Shown here: positions 1 to 11,382 of the stretch, in pieces | How positions within the stretch are numbered: position 1 is the stretch's first letter | Layout of the letters: every line of letters starts with the position of its first letter | Source of the DNA: Amblyomma americanum | Lineage: Eukaryota > Arthropoda > Arachnida > Ixodida > Ixodidae | Length of the DNA: 64,000 bases | Reading direction: 5' to 3' | Assembly: GCF_052857255.1 (NCBI RefSeq) | Contig: NC_135497.1 | Span: 347,464,799 to 347,528,798 of the forward strand | Position numbers and translations under genes: made by a program | The notes under the pieces: model-generated | Database searches by the model: none | What the model was told of the DNA's origin: nothing | What the model saw: the letters and a program-made list of their open reading frames with translations, nothing else

Positions 1-1
1 G

Positions 2-103
2 TTCGTGTGGACCTCCCATGGAAAAATTTATGCGCGCAGGGATGAAACTGCAGATGTCATTAGAATTGCCAGTGCATCTGATCTGGAAAAAATAGGAACC
101 TAA
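2..103 (+). pseudogene. LINE-A ORF1 C-terminal fragment
   Basis: An open frame runs from the window edge to a TAA at 101-103 (33 codons). It contains GKIYARRDE and a terminal SDLEKI segment. This pattern resembles the C-terminal FP-like region of ORF1 proteins in insect and tick LINEs. The ORF1 protein binds element RNA and chaperones retrotransposition. Only the tail is in the window. ORF2 begins 45 bases downstream. The family match is from memory of the pattern, so identity is moderately certain. Confidence 0.55.
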
Positions 104-147
104 GCGAATCCTACAGGAATGTTTCAAACGCTCACTGAACGCTTGCA

Positions 148-3022
148 ATGGAGATGGCCGAGTGTTGCTATTATGACCCTGAAGCTTTCAACAAAGCATA
201 TAAAACAAGAGAACGAGAGCTTACAAGTATTCATTTCAATATGCGCAGCATAAGAAACAAAGCAGAGGATCTAGCTATATTCCTGCAGTCCCTGACCATT
301 AAATTTAAAGTAATAGTTTTAACTGAAACCTGGTTAACAAAGGACGACATTCCGCCTTACTTGCCAGGTTAAACGTGCGAAAGCGTATGCAGGGAGGAAA
401 AAAGGGGAGGTGGAGTAGCTGTTTATATCGAGGAAAGTATGCGGTATGAAGTTCTAGATAACTTGACCAGGAGTGACCAAAACACAGAAAGCTTGTTTGT
501 TAAAATATCTGATACGGCCATTGGAGCCATATACAGACCGCCATCTGGTATCATGTCCGATTTTTGTGACTATTTAGAAAGTGCACTGAGTTATGTTGGG
601 GCCATTACAAAGTCGTTTGTTATTCTCGGAGATGTGAATATTGATACAATATCGGACAGCACGAATGCAAACGAATTCCGCGACATTATGCACCTGTACG
701 CTTGCACTAATGTTGTGACAATACCTATAAGGGTGACTATTGATACCGCAACGTCCCTGGATATCTGTGTTACCAACATGAGTTGTGAGGATATTTCTGC
801 TGGAGTCATGATATGCGACCTCAGTGATCACCTTCCAGTATTCTGCTTGGGACCCGCTGTGACTGGTAAATATAAAAGTAGCAAAGAAAGTACCTGGTAT
901 CGCACAATTAATGACCAAAGCCTGCGACATTTTTGCAGCCTAATCGAGAAAGAAAGATGGGACGACGTTTACAAGGAAACTAATGCTACAGTCGCCTACA
1001 AAATGTTCCTGAGTAGGCTGCTACAGTGCTACGATGCAGCTTTTCCCTTGCGCGAGCATAAAACAAAACGAAAAAGAATGCGGAAACCCTGGCTGACTGT
1101 TGACTTGTTGAAACGAATAAGAGAAAAAAACAAGAAGTTTCATGCTTTTCTTAAATGTCGTGATCTGCAGTTACTGAAAGAATTTAAATCCTACAGAAAC
1201 AAATTGATCTCAGACCTGAAAAAAAGCAAAGATCGAGTACTTTCAGGCTCAAATTCTTCGTGCTCGCAACGACTATAAAAGGTTATGGGAGATGGTTAAC
1301 GACCTAATGAACAAAAGGCGCTCAAGCCATTGTGTAACAGATATCACAGTCGATGGCGAACGTCTGTCTGATGATCAGCTTGCTGAAGAAATGAATCTTA
1401 GGTTCATTAGCACAGGGAAATATACAGGCCAACTTGCTAGCATGTCCTACTATACACATGCAAACAGTCCAATGAGCTCTATCTCGCTTTTTCCGTGCAA
1501 TCCAACTGAAATTTGCAAAATAATCGGAAGCTTGAAAAGTGACGTAGCGCCTGGAGATGACGGTATAAAGGCTTTGCCAATTAAACATGTTGCAGATCAT
1601 ATTAATCATGTGTTGTCCTATATAATCAACCTAATGCTTCTTACTGGGGAGTTTCCGGATGACCTGAAGATAGCTAAAGCAGTACCCGTGTATAAAGGCG
1701 GCGGTGCAACAAATATGAATAACTACCGGCCAATCTCTGTTCTAACTGTATTCTCAAAAATATTTGAGCGCGTCATTAATGATAGACTTAACAGCTTTTT
1801 TCAGAAACATAAAATAATAGCTGATGCACAGTATGGTTTTCAAGCAAATAAGTCTACGGAACAAGCTCTTATACATAAAAAAGACAAAATTATTGAAAAC
1901 ATAGAGAAGAAACTCTTAACCCTTGGTCTATTTATAGATCTTCGGAAAGCGTTCGATACTGTGCAACATGACATATTGATAAAAAAGCTAGAGATCTGCG
2001 GGATTCGGGGCGTTGCGCTGAGGCTGTTGCAAACGTACCTGAAAGACAGATTACAGTATGTAGTCATAAACGATCGCACTTCGAGTAAAATGAAGATAGA
2101 ACACGGCGTCCCTCAAGGATCAATTTTGGGGCCTTTACTCTTTCTTATATATGTGAATGATATAACTATGATACCAGGATCCCCCCAGTTAATCATGTAT
2201 GCTGACGACACGAATATATTTTTTACAGGAACAACAAAAACATGCCTTGAAAAATCTGTCAATGATTACTTATTAAAACTTTCCAGGTGACTACAAGCTA
2301 ATCGCATTACTCTAAACACAACAAAATCTAAATACGTAATTTTTAAACCGACAAGCGTTAGGGATCGGAACCCTATTAGCATCAGATATGAAGGTAGCCT
2401 ATTGGAGGAGGTCACTGAGCAAAAATTCTTGGGTGTATGGTTCAGCAGTGATCTGTCCTGGAACGCCCATGTTAGTTGCCTTAAGTCTGATTTATCACGG
2501 ATCATTGGTTGTCTTTACAGAATCCAGCACTTGATTCCATCTTGGATGAAGCAGACATTATATTATTCTCTATTCTATTCTAGAATTAGTTATGGTATTT
2601 TAGTCTGGGGTACGACAACTGAAACTAATTACAAAAAATTAGTTACTTTACAGAAGAAAGTGTTACGCATATGCGAAAATTATCATGGCGAAAATAGGGA
2701 ACTAAGAACGCATCCACTTTTTTTAAAGTACAATATGCTGAGGGCAGACAAGGTATACTACTTTAAGTTGCTACAATGGATACATAAAAATCGCTTGTAT
2801 GTCACATCCACAGACAGAATAAACTTGTACGCTATCAGAGACCCGAAAATAGAGATGCCAAGGATAAGGACAAATTATGGTCGTCAAGCACTTTCTTTTC
2901 AAGTTATCAGAATTCTCAATAGAAGAGATATAAATATTAATTACAGCAAACCCTTCTCCACTTTCAAAAACGAATGTAAGGGAGCTCTTCTCTGCAGCGA
3001 TGTCACCTATAGCAATCGCTAA
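148..3022 (+). pseudogene. LINE-A ORF2: AP endonuclease + reverse transcriptase (nearly intact)
   Basis: One continuous coding region, broken in three places. Endonuclease motifs are LTETWL (about 320), GGGVAVYI (412-433), YRPP (533) and LGDVNID (about 625). RT motifs are YRPISVL (about 1725), GVPQGSILGPLLF (about 2105) and catalytic YADD at 2198-2209. The thumb and C-terminal region extends to a TAA at 3020-3022. Breaks: TAA at 370-372 where the pattern expects Tyr; a one-base change in an A-run at about 1218-1227 that shifts frame; and TGA at 2288-2290 where Trp is expected. The frames before and after each stop are the same. The product would nick DNA and copy the element RNA at the target. 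The start was chosen at the ATG at 148, 45 bases after the ORF1 stop. Confidence 0.9.
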
Positions 3023-3380
3023 AATTTCTTATGCGAGCAAGATGTGGTCTATTTTTTCTTTTTTTTTCTGATTCTGTGTTCGCCTCTCTGTACTCTTTTT
3101 TTGTGTTTATATGTACATAATGTCTTGTTTTTTAGTAGGCTAGAACAAGCCCTAAGTAGAACTTTGTTATTTGATGGAGTGTTTCATGTATGTCTTGGTC
3201 CTTGTTTCTTATTTATATACTCATCGTACATTTATTATGCAAATTTTTTGTCACACGCTTCTGTCTTTTTTTTTCCGTATGTATTTTCCTCTGTGTAACG
3301 CTTACATCTGGCCTACTTTTTTTACCGGCCCGCCGGACTGTTATAATTTGTAATTTGTATGTTTGTTTGTCATGTAGTAG

Positions 3381-3427
3381 GGGGCTGAGGCCCTGTCAGG
3401 CAACATTGTGCCTTTAGCCTCAGCCCC
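3381..3427 (+). other. LINE-A 3' UTR stem-loop
   Basis: GGGGCTGAGGC at 3381-3391 is the exact reverse complement of GCCTCAGCCCC at 3417-3427, giving an 11-bp G/C-rich stem with a 25-base loop. It lies about 25 bases before the A-rich tail. In many LINEs the 3' hairpin is what the reverse transcriptase recognises. That role is inferred here. Confidence 0.75.
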
Positions 3428-3559
3428 TTCTTAGGCAAACGTCTAAGCAACAAATAAAAAGAAAAAAAAGAAAGTTGGCAGCGTGGAAAATGAAGAACTC
3501 TGGCAACCCTGCTACACTATAGCTCCTTCGTACAAGTCCTGCGCATCGTCCACGACATC

Positions 3560-4655
3560 ACCTTTCCATCTGGATAAAAATGGGCTGCAGTGGCCTGCGC
3601 CTTTCAGTGGGCGTGGGGACAGCGTCGTCATGCGGCTGCTTCACGGAATGCATTTCTTCATGCAGGTTGGTAATAAGGAATCCATGTTTGCTAAGAAACC
3701 GAGCAATATGTGCCTGCTCCGGTTCCCACGCGGAGTGCTGCTTATTTTGCTCGCCCAGTGCTTCGATGTTTCTCGTCAACTACTTTTGTGTCGGGGGATA
3801 TTGAGCTTAACCCTGGCCCTGGGGCGGGCTCTGGCGCTGCCACGCGGTCCAAAGACAGCGCTGTTGATATTTCTCTGCAGAAACAGCTTTACAAGATTTT
3901 GACTCTGTTGGAAGGCGTTAATTCAAGGACCGATAAAATGTAGTTAGAGCAATCACTTAATAGCCTCTATAAGTGAAATGAAACTAAATCAGGAATCTAT
4001 GATTAGAAGCATTGCCAATATTTGACGCGAGGCTGTCGGCAGTCGAATCTAAATCATCCGCCAGCAATGCGGCGCATGGGGAATTGCGGATTTTGCTTGA
4101 GCTAACCGAACAGCTTGTCAATGAAAATAACAAGTTGCGTCTTGGACAGGCTGAGCTGGAAGACCGGCAGCGCAGGGACAATCTTCTGTTCTTCGGCGTT
4201 CCTCACAGTTTGTCCGAAACGTGGGATGAAACGGAAGAAAAATTATTGAACATTGTATCAGGCTGCTTTGATCCTGTTCTTACGAATGACATGTTTGAAC
4301 GAACACACAGGATTGGTGCGCTCTTGGATAAAGAGTGTCGTCCGATTGTTGTGAAGTTCCGGTCTTTCAAAACAAAACAACAAATCCTAGTGCAGTCGGC
4401 CAAACTTATAAATAAAAGGTCACTGTAAGTAAAGATTATTCTTTGCAGAAACGTGTCGCTAGAAATAATCTTGTGCAGTTCGCGAAGGATGCTGACTTGA
4501 AGTATAAGCTGAGGTATAACAAACTCTATTGTAACAAATGCTACGCCTTTGACCCTATTTGCGATGGAATTTTTGAGCTAGCTGGCCCACCGGGATCTTT
4601 AGTGGCCCCTTATCGTACTGCTCCTGCTTCTGGCTCACTGCACGCTTCGACATAG
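3560..4655 (+). pseudogene. LINE-B ORF1: 2A-like N-terminus, coiled coil, RNA-binding region
   Basis: A decayed ORF1 is spread over several frames. A hydrophobic stretch (about 3735-3790) is followed by the 2A-like motif GDIELNPGP. Next comes an ISLQKQLYKILTLLE coiled-coil-like segment, then an RRM-like core at 4012-4428 with RRDNLLFFGV, ERTHRIG and RPIVVKFRSF. A C-terminal part at 4443-4560 contains KYKLRYNKL. It ends at a TAG at 4653-4655. The hydrophobic part and the 2A motif are now one base out of frame, explained by a missing G in the run at 3792-3796. The architecture matches the LINE-C ORF1, which is intact. The role is RNA binding during retrotransposition. Confidence 0.75.
3794..3820 (+). 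other. 2A-like motif GDIELNPGP (LINE-B ORF1)
   Basis: The codons spell G-D-I-E-L-N-P-G-P, matching the D-V/I-E-x-N-P-G-P signature of 2A and 2A-like ribosome-skipping peptides. It sits just after a hydrophobic segment near the ORF1 N-terminus. A one-base deletion upstream has put it out of frame with that segment in this copy. Confidence 0.7.
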
Positions 4656-4694
4656 AGATACGGGAGGGGCAGTGGACAGGCGACTGGAGATAAG

Positions 4695-7208
4695 ACAGCG
4701 CTTTCAATTTTTTCACAAACATCAGAAACATAATACCAAAGCGGGAAGATCTAAACTCTATCATCGACTCATATGATGCCGATGTTGTATTGCTGACCGA
4801 AACGTGGATCTCTGCAAAAATAGAGAGCAAGGAACTGTTAGATTGCAAGAAGCGCTACAATGTTTATCGTTCTGATAGAGGTCACAGAAGTGGAGGAGGT
4901 GTTTTAATAGCCATCGCCGATAATATTGTGTCTTCACCCATCACTCTTTCTAACACTTTAGAGTTGGTTTGGGTTGAACTTCGTGTTCATTTCAGGAAAC
5001 TGATTCTGGGCATATGCTACCGTTTCCCGTCGTCGTGTGCAACTTTCGTTGAAGATTTGCCTGATGCTCTTAACATGATCGCAGTACGTTATCCGGGTTC
5101 GCCAATCCTTCTTGCTGGTGACTTCAATTATCCCAGCATCGTGTGGGCTAATACATCGCCGTATCCTCGCCCCTTTTCTACCGAATGCAATACCTTTTTG
5201 CGAACCTGTTTGAATTTCAACCTTTCGCAGCTGAATACTAAGCCAACTCAAGTCACGCCATCATCTTCCAATGTATTAGACCTTGTGTTAACCAACGCGC
5301 CGGATCTTATCCCTTCAATCTCGTACTTACCTGGTCTTAGTGATCACTCCTTGCTTCATTTCGATGTAAAAATTAAAATTCCTAATCTCCGGAGTACCTT
5401 CAAGTCTATTAGAGATTACATAAGGGCGGACTATGATGCCATTATTCGTGAATTAGCTCTTTTCTTAAACAGTTATTTACCAGAATTTTCACAGCGTTCT
5501 ATCCACACTAACTGGGAATTGTTTAGGGACACTGTTGAACGTCTCACTAATACATTTGTGCCACTAAGACTTTTGCGGTGTAATATCCAATCACCGTGGT
5601 TTAATAACATTTTAAAATGGCTATCCAATAAGAAAAAGCGTTTGTTTCGCTCGGCCAAATCATCGAATTCGCAACAACGATGGGACGGTTACCTTGCTGC
5701 GGCAGCAGAATAGAAATTAGCTCTGAAAAATGCTGAGGATTCTTCTTTAACAGTAATTTGACTGCAGTACTTTGCCAGAAATATATTTCGTCAGTACTAC
5801 TTACATCTTCTGACGGCGTTGCATATTCATCCAATGAATGCGGTAGTGTTCTTAATATTGTTTCTGTTGTTGCTTTTTCTGGCAATGTTTGCCTAACCAA
5901 TCAGTACTGTCCGGTCTTGGATGCTTTTCCCATAGACCCAATTCTTTTTGACACAACTATCATCCTGAGAATAATTGAAAACCATAAGATTTCTTCCTCC
6001 TGTGGCGTCTATAACATTAATTCGAAATTTCTGGTTAATACAAAGTTGTACAGTTCAATGATCCTTCCAAACTGTTTGACCAGTCTCTGGAAACAGGCTG
6101 TATTCCCACTGACTGGAACGTTGGGAGGGTGATTCCGCTGCACAAGTCTGGCGATAAACATTGCCCTGATAACTTTCGCCCTGTGGCGCTCACCAGCATT
6201 CTATGTAAAAACATGGAACATGTCATACACTGTCATCTTGCTACCTTTTTAGAATCTAATTGCTTTTACAGTAATGCCCAACACGGCTTCCGTAAATCAT
6301 TTTCATGCGAAACGCACCTCATATGCTTCACAAATGACTTGAATTGCATTCTAGATCGCGGGTTCCGTGCTGATTCTATATTTATGGATTTTTCTAAAGC
6401 ATTTGACAAGGTTTCACATGAGCTTCTTTCTCTTAAACTAAACAGCCTTAACATCGATTACACATTACTTGCATGGTTTTACTGTTTTCTTTCAAACCGA
6501 AGTCAGTTCGTAACAGCAAATAACGTCAATTCAGATTCCTCGCCTGTTCGCTCTGGTGTGCCTCAGGGGTCTGTTCTTGCGCCCCTCCTCTTTCTCATTT
6601 ATATAAACGTCTTACCATGTAATATATCGTCTTCCGTTTGTCTTTTTGCCGATGACTGTGTTATTTACCGCGAAATTAATGACGATAATGATGCATCTGT
6701 TCTTCAGTAAGATATTAACAATGTACAGGATTGGTGTAACCTGTGGAATATGAAGCAAAACATTACTAAATACAAGCATTTGCCCATTTCTCGTCTGTCT
6801 ACTATACACTCTACCTACTGCATTGATGGCATCACTCTTGAAACTGTGTCGTCTTGTAAATATCTGGGTGTTCATGTCTCTTCTAAACTGTCTTGAAAAC
6901 CTCATGTTGACTACAATATAAATAACGCTAACTGCATCCTTGGACACCTTCGCAGAAATTTTTCACGTGCACCGAGTTCTTTAAAACTGCTACGTTACAA
7001 AACTTTTGTCCGCTCTAAATTGGAATATGCTTCATCGGTGTGGAACAATAGGGTCGAATCTCTTATTTCTGACTTAGAATCAGTTCAAAACCGCGGTTGT
7101 CGTTTTATACTTTCCAACTATCATCGTACTAGGAGTGTAACTGCCATGAAAGCTAACCTTTCCCTACCGCTTCTTTCCCATCGCAGGTCAATAACTCCAT
7201 TATTTTAT
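4695..7208 (+). pseudogene. LINE-B ORF2, endonuclease-RT, main part
   Basis: Endonuclease motifs are LLTETWI (about 4785), GGGVLIAI (about 4893), LAGDFNYP (about 5110), NVLDLVLTN (about 5268) and LSDHSLLHF (about 5335). The RT follows from about 5930, with FRPVALTSI (6173), SFSCETHL (6299), FMDFSKAFD (6380), GVPQGSVLAPLLF (6556) and catalytic FADD at 6645-6656. The same frame continues with a TAA at 6708-6710 and a TGA near 6893 through the C-terminal region, up to the insertion point of LINE-C at 7208. A one-base indel in a T-run near 4708-4714 separates the endonuclease from the ORF1 frame. Inactive. Confidence 0.85.
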
Positions 7209-7564
7209 TTATTTATTTATTTATTTCAATACCCTAAAGGCCCAATGCGGGCATTACATAGGGGGGGATTCATCAACGAAAACTTAAATATACAACACAA
7301 AACATAAACGGCTGAACACAGAAATAAACAAGTTAAGAATTAGGGTACAAGTTAATAGGAAAAAGTGGCTATGAACAGGTGCTTGGAAAAATGCATATGT
7401 ACCAAATCCCACAAATCAAAATAACAAAAATTACACCTTCAGAAGTTACAAAGGATGGCATCTAACATTTCGAGGAACGTTTGGGCCGACACGCACACAC
7501 TGAAGCAAACGAAAAAAAAAAAAGAATAAACCACACAGTGATAAAAAAAAACTAGAAACGCACA

Positions 7565-10401
7565 TCATTCTACATTGGAATTTTCTAAGTATGACCAAAG
7601 AGCTGTTTGAAATGATGATGTTCCAGTGATATTCGCAATGCTAGACGGAAGCGAATTCCACTCTTCAATAGCCAGGACCAAAGGTGAGTACCTGTATCGT
7701 TCTGTCCGAGCGAAAATGGGTTTAGTCTTCTTGATATGGTCTACACGAGCCGATGTGTGCGGTGCCGGGAGAAGATGTGAACTTGCAAATGATGTGTTGC
7801 TGTGGTAAAGAGTGTGGAAAAAAGATAAGCGGCTGAATTTTCTGCGCATGACCAGAGGCGGGAGATGGAGCGATGTTTTCAGTGCTGTTACACTTTGGTA
7901 TCTACAGTAACGGGAAAGGATGAATCGAGCAGCCTTATTTTGTATGGATTCCAACATGTTAATAAGATAGGTATGATGAGGGTTCCAGATCACTGACGCG
8001 TATTCGATCGCAGGCCTGATTAGCATGTTGAATGCATTCAGTTTTGTGTCCTGGTTGCCTAGGTGTAGTCGGCGTTTAAGAAGACCAAGTTTTTTTAAGG
8101 CTTTGGCAGTGATCAGTTCAATATGAGTGTTCCAGGATAAATTAGAGTTAAAATTTACACCGAGGTATATTACCGACGCTGCAGTTTCAATGATAGTATT
8201 ATTAAATGTGTAGGCATTAGGACTCGGGCTAGCAGTGGAAGTAAACTTAATATGTTTAGTTTTATCTGCGTTAATTACCATTTGCCACCTGTCGCACCAA
8301 TGAGTTAGCTCGTCAAGATCAGTCTGGAGAGCAACGATGTCGCAAGGGCTCGATATTGCTCGGTAAATCACACAGTCGTCTGCAAATAATCGTATTGTGG
8401 ATGTTATGTTCGACGTGATGTCATTAATATATATTAAGAAAAGCAGTGGACCCAGCACCGTACCCTGGGGAACTCCTGAATCAACACCTGTACGTCTTGA
8501 TGAGAAGCTCCCTAACTTAACTGACTGAAAGCGATTTGTTAGAAATGCGTTAATCCACTGCGTGGTATGTTGGTCCAGCTGCAGGTTTCGTATTTTTATC
8601 ATCAGGCGGTTATGAGGCACGCGATCAAAGGCTTTAGAGAAGTCAATGAAGATGGAGTCAATGTAGAGGGAAGAGTCGATTGCTTGATGAAGGTCCGTTA
8701 TTAACTCAAATAACTGTGTCTGACACGATAAATGTTTGCGGAAGCCATGCTGGTTGTTATGAAGCAAGTTGTTCTGGTTAAGATGAGTCATAATGTTAGT
8801 GTATATTATGTGTTCGAGTACCTTGCAACATATCGAGGTTAGTGAAATCGGCCTGTAATTATTAGGAACGGACCTGTCTCCAGATTTAAATACCGGGATT
8901 ACATAAGCGGACCTCCAATCTTCTGGCACACATGTCGTATCGAGTGACTGCTGGAAAATGAGAGATAGCAGGAAAGCTGTGTGCTGGCAGGTTATCTTTA
9001 ACAGTTTCGCGTTGATACCATCGGGTCCTGGGCTAGTGTGGTGAGGTAGGCGTTCAATTGCACGAGCCACGCCAAGCGCAGATATGTGAATGGGTGAAAA
9101 GGGAATCTGGATATGGGCCTCAGGAAGCAGGAGAGGATTGTAAATGGGCAATTCGTCCGTAAAAACTTGTGAAAAGTGGCTATTGAATTCCTCTGCACAT
9201 TGTTCTATAGGTAGGGGGCTGCCGTTTACATCCAAAAGAACAGGAACCGTACTAGCGCTTTTAGGGTTAACAGTGTTCCAAAATTTCTTGGGGTCAGTTC
9301 TGATCAAACTAGGAAGTGTAAAATTAAAGTATTTGTCTTTGGCTTCAGAAATTTGTTTCTCAGCTATTTTGGAAATGTTTTTGTAGCTTTCCCAGTCTGT
9401 AGCTTCCTTTGATCGAACCGCTTTTCTAAAAGCTCTTTTCTTCCTATTTAGTGCCCTATTGACATCTGCGGTGAACCAAGGATCGTTAGTACGTGTGCTT
9501 ATCATTCGTTTTGGCACGCATGAATCTTCAATTTCTCTGAGTTTCTCACGAAACAACTTCCAATTTTCATTAGTCGTGCGGTTATGAAAATTGGCCTGAA
9601 AACTGCTTGTGAAAGTTTCCAGCAACAGGTTCATTTTTTCAACATCCGCACGTGCGTAGTTGTAGATAAGCTTCTTGGTTTTTGTTTTGTCGGTCCGTGG
9701 AATTAGAAGAGAACAATGCACAACTTTGTGGTCACTTATTTCTTCTAAGGCGTGGATGTCTGAGAGCTCAGGATGGGTTGTTAGGATAAGGTCCAGGATA
9801 TGGTTACCGCGAGTGGGCTCGTGAACAATTTGGGTGAGCTGGTGATATTGAAGTAAATGAAGGAAGTTAATGTTCTCTTGTCGGTTACTATGGACTCAAC
9901 AGTTAGCGTCGTCCAGTTAATCGCAGGAAAGTTAAAGTCACCAGCTAGAAATTGAATGCAATTCGGGTCCTTGGCAAGGATCTGCTCGATAGCGTCGTTT
10001 AACAGTTCAATAAACTCAGGATGGCTACTTGGTGGTCTATAACAGGCGCCTATAATGCAAAGCATATGACCAAGTTGAGCAGAAACCCAGACTATTTCTA
10101 AGGGAGAGTCGATAGGAATAAGAGATGTATTAAAGTCTTTGTTAATCGCAATTAGCACTCCTCCTCCTCGTCGAGAATCAACCCTATCTTTCCTAAATAA
10201 CACAAACGATGATGGAAGCGCGATGTCGTGACATGCAACGTCTTCGGTCAGCCACGTTTCCGTGCCCACGATGATGTCAGCTGAGCAGGAATGTGCAATG
10301 GCTTTAAGTGCGTCTACTTTGTTATGTATGCTGCGGAAGTTTGCCAAGACCAAGGAGATTGGTTTGATTTTGTTACGGTTGGCTTTCTTTGCGGAACACT
10401 G
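7565..10401 (-). pseudogene. LINE-C ORF2: AP endonuclease + reverse transcriptase, one frameshift
   Basis: Endonuclease motifs run from 10353 downward: LANFRSIHNK, GTETWLTED, RRGGGVLIAI, GACYRPPSS and FLAGDFNFPAINW. A one-base shift lies at about 9855-9866, after TLTSF. The next frame continues with LLQYHQL, NHILDLILT and ISDHKVVHCSLL, then about 690 uninterrupted residues. These include NYRPISLTSI, GFRKHLSCQTQLF, FIDFSKAFD, GVPQGTVLGPLLF, catalytic FADD at 8375-8386 and a thumb region ending at 7565. Apart from the shift I see no stop. The frame is the same as ORF1, separated by its TGA, and no ATG lies between the two, so initiation is unexplained. The product nicks DNA and primes reverse transcription. 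Confidence 0.9.
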
Positions 10402-11310
10402 TCAATTGTCGGGGGGCGTATGCCTGGAAGGAAGTTTTTTTACGCTGTCTGTTGCCGAATCATACCGGTAAACACCATTTTTCATGTGAAGCTTGTCAAA
10501 TCTCACAGAATAGCGCTCGTTTTCTCTGATATTCGCTTTAGCGAAGTCGCGCAGCTTTTTCCGAGCATGTAGAACCTTCGGGGAGAAGTCTTCGTCTAGC
10601 CAAACTTTTGGTTCCGTAAGATCTTTTAGTTTATGTGCATTCTGAAATGCTTCGAGTTTAGATTTAAAGTTCAGAAATTTAACTATAATTGGTCGAGCTT
10701 GATCAGAACGTGGCTGGCCAAGGCGATGGGCACGTTCGATGTCACCGCACTGTATATTAAGATGATCGCTAAAGAAGTCCTTAACTATTTTTTCTGTTTC
10801 TGCATACCCTTCATGTTCTTCTTCAGCGAGCCCTTTAATAATCAAGTTGTTCCTTCTCATTCTGTTGTTCATGTCTTCGACTACACCTGTAAGTTCATCG
10901 TTTGTTTTGCGTATATTTGTCTTGACGTCTTCTACAGAAGAAGACACGGTGTCGAAGTTTTCCTTCATATCAAGTACAGCGGACATACTTTTCTCTATTA
11001 CAGAAACACGGTCCTGGATGTTGTTTAAGTCCTGTTTGATTTCTTTTAGTGTTTCTGACGTTTCAGCATGGCATTCTTTTAACAGTGCGAGCACGTCATC
11101 AATCTTCGGTCCGGGGTTTGCTTCCACATCGCCCGCACAAAGCAAAAGTAGGGTCAGGCATGCGGAAAGCAGGAATGAAGTTGGTCTCGGGCCAAGTTCA
11201 CGGACTAGTCCAGCCCCTGGTTTAAATCGATAGTTCTGTTCACATACATGTACGCGACAGGAAGCAAATGAGCCGATGCGAGCGCGATACGTGCACAAAT
11301 CCACACCCAT
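10402..11310 (-). CDS. LINE-C ORF1 protein with 2A-like motif and RNA-binding core
   Basis: An intact 302-residue frame from the ATG at 11310 to a TGA at 10402-10404. Residues about 45-58 are hydrophobic, with leucine repeats, and are followed by GDVEANPGP at about 60-68. Residues about 70-145 are heptad-like and rich in E/K/V (VSVIEKSMSAV, VEDVKTNI), suggesting a coiled coil. Residues about 150-225 form an RRM-like core with RRNNLIIKGL, DIERAHRLG and ARPIIVKFLNFKSK. A basic C-terminal segment contains ARKKLRDFAKANI and ERYSVRFDKL. This is the L1-ORF1p-like (transposase 22-like) order. The protein should bind LINE RNA as a multimer. If the 2A is active, the N-terminal 67 residues would be released separately. 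It starts 73 bases downstream of the tandem monomers. Confidence 0.85.
   Translation of the reverse strand: MGVDLCTYRARIGSFASCRVHVCEQNYRFKPGAGLVRELGPRPTSFLLSACLTLLLLCAGDVEANPGPKIDDVLALLKECHAETSETLKEIKQDLNNIQDRVSVIEKSMSAVLDMKENFDTVSSSVEDVKTNIRKTNDELTGVVEDMNNRMRRNNLIIKGLAEEEHEGYAETEKIVKDFFSDHLNIQCGDIERAHRLGQPRSDQARPIIVKFLNFKSKLEAFQNAHKLKDLTEPKVWLDEDFSPKVLHARKKLRDFAKANIRENERYSVRFDKLHMKNGVYRYDSATDSVKKLPSRHTPPDN
11107..11133 (-). other. 2A-like motif GDVEANPGP (LINE-C ORF1)
   Basis: The minus-strand codons give G-D-V-E-A-N-P-G-P, a full match to the 2A signature D-V/I-E-x-N-P-G-P, in an intact ORF directly after a leucine-rich hydrophobic segment. Confidence 0.85.
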
Positions 11311-11382
11311 TGAAACACTGCAAATTGGGATCAGCGGCCACAGGAATATGCTAAAACTTGATCAATAAGTAAAAAGGCCTAC

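Larger units (their letters stand above)
1..3470 (+). mobile_element. LINE-A, CR1/Jockey-like non-LTR retrotransposon, 3' 3.5 kb
   Basis: The window opens inside this element. It contains the tail of an ORF1, an ORF2 with endonuclease and reverse transcriptase, a T-rich 3' UTR, an 11-bp hairpin and an A-rich end near 3450-3470. ORF2 carries only two premature stops and one frameshift, so this copy is younger than LINE-B directly downstream. Placement in the CR1/Jockey group comes from the AP-type endonuclease, the GVPQGS and YADD RT motifs and the lack of RNase H. The exact clade would need a phylogeny. Confidence 0.9.
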
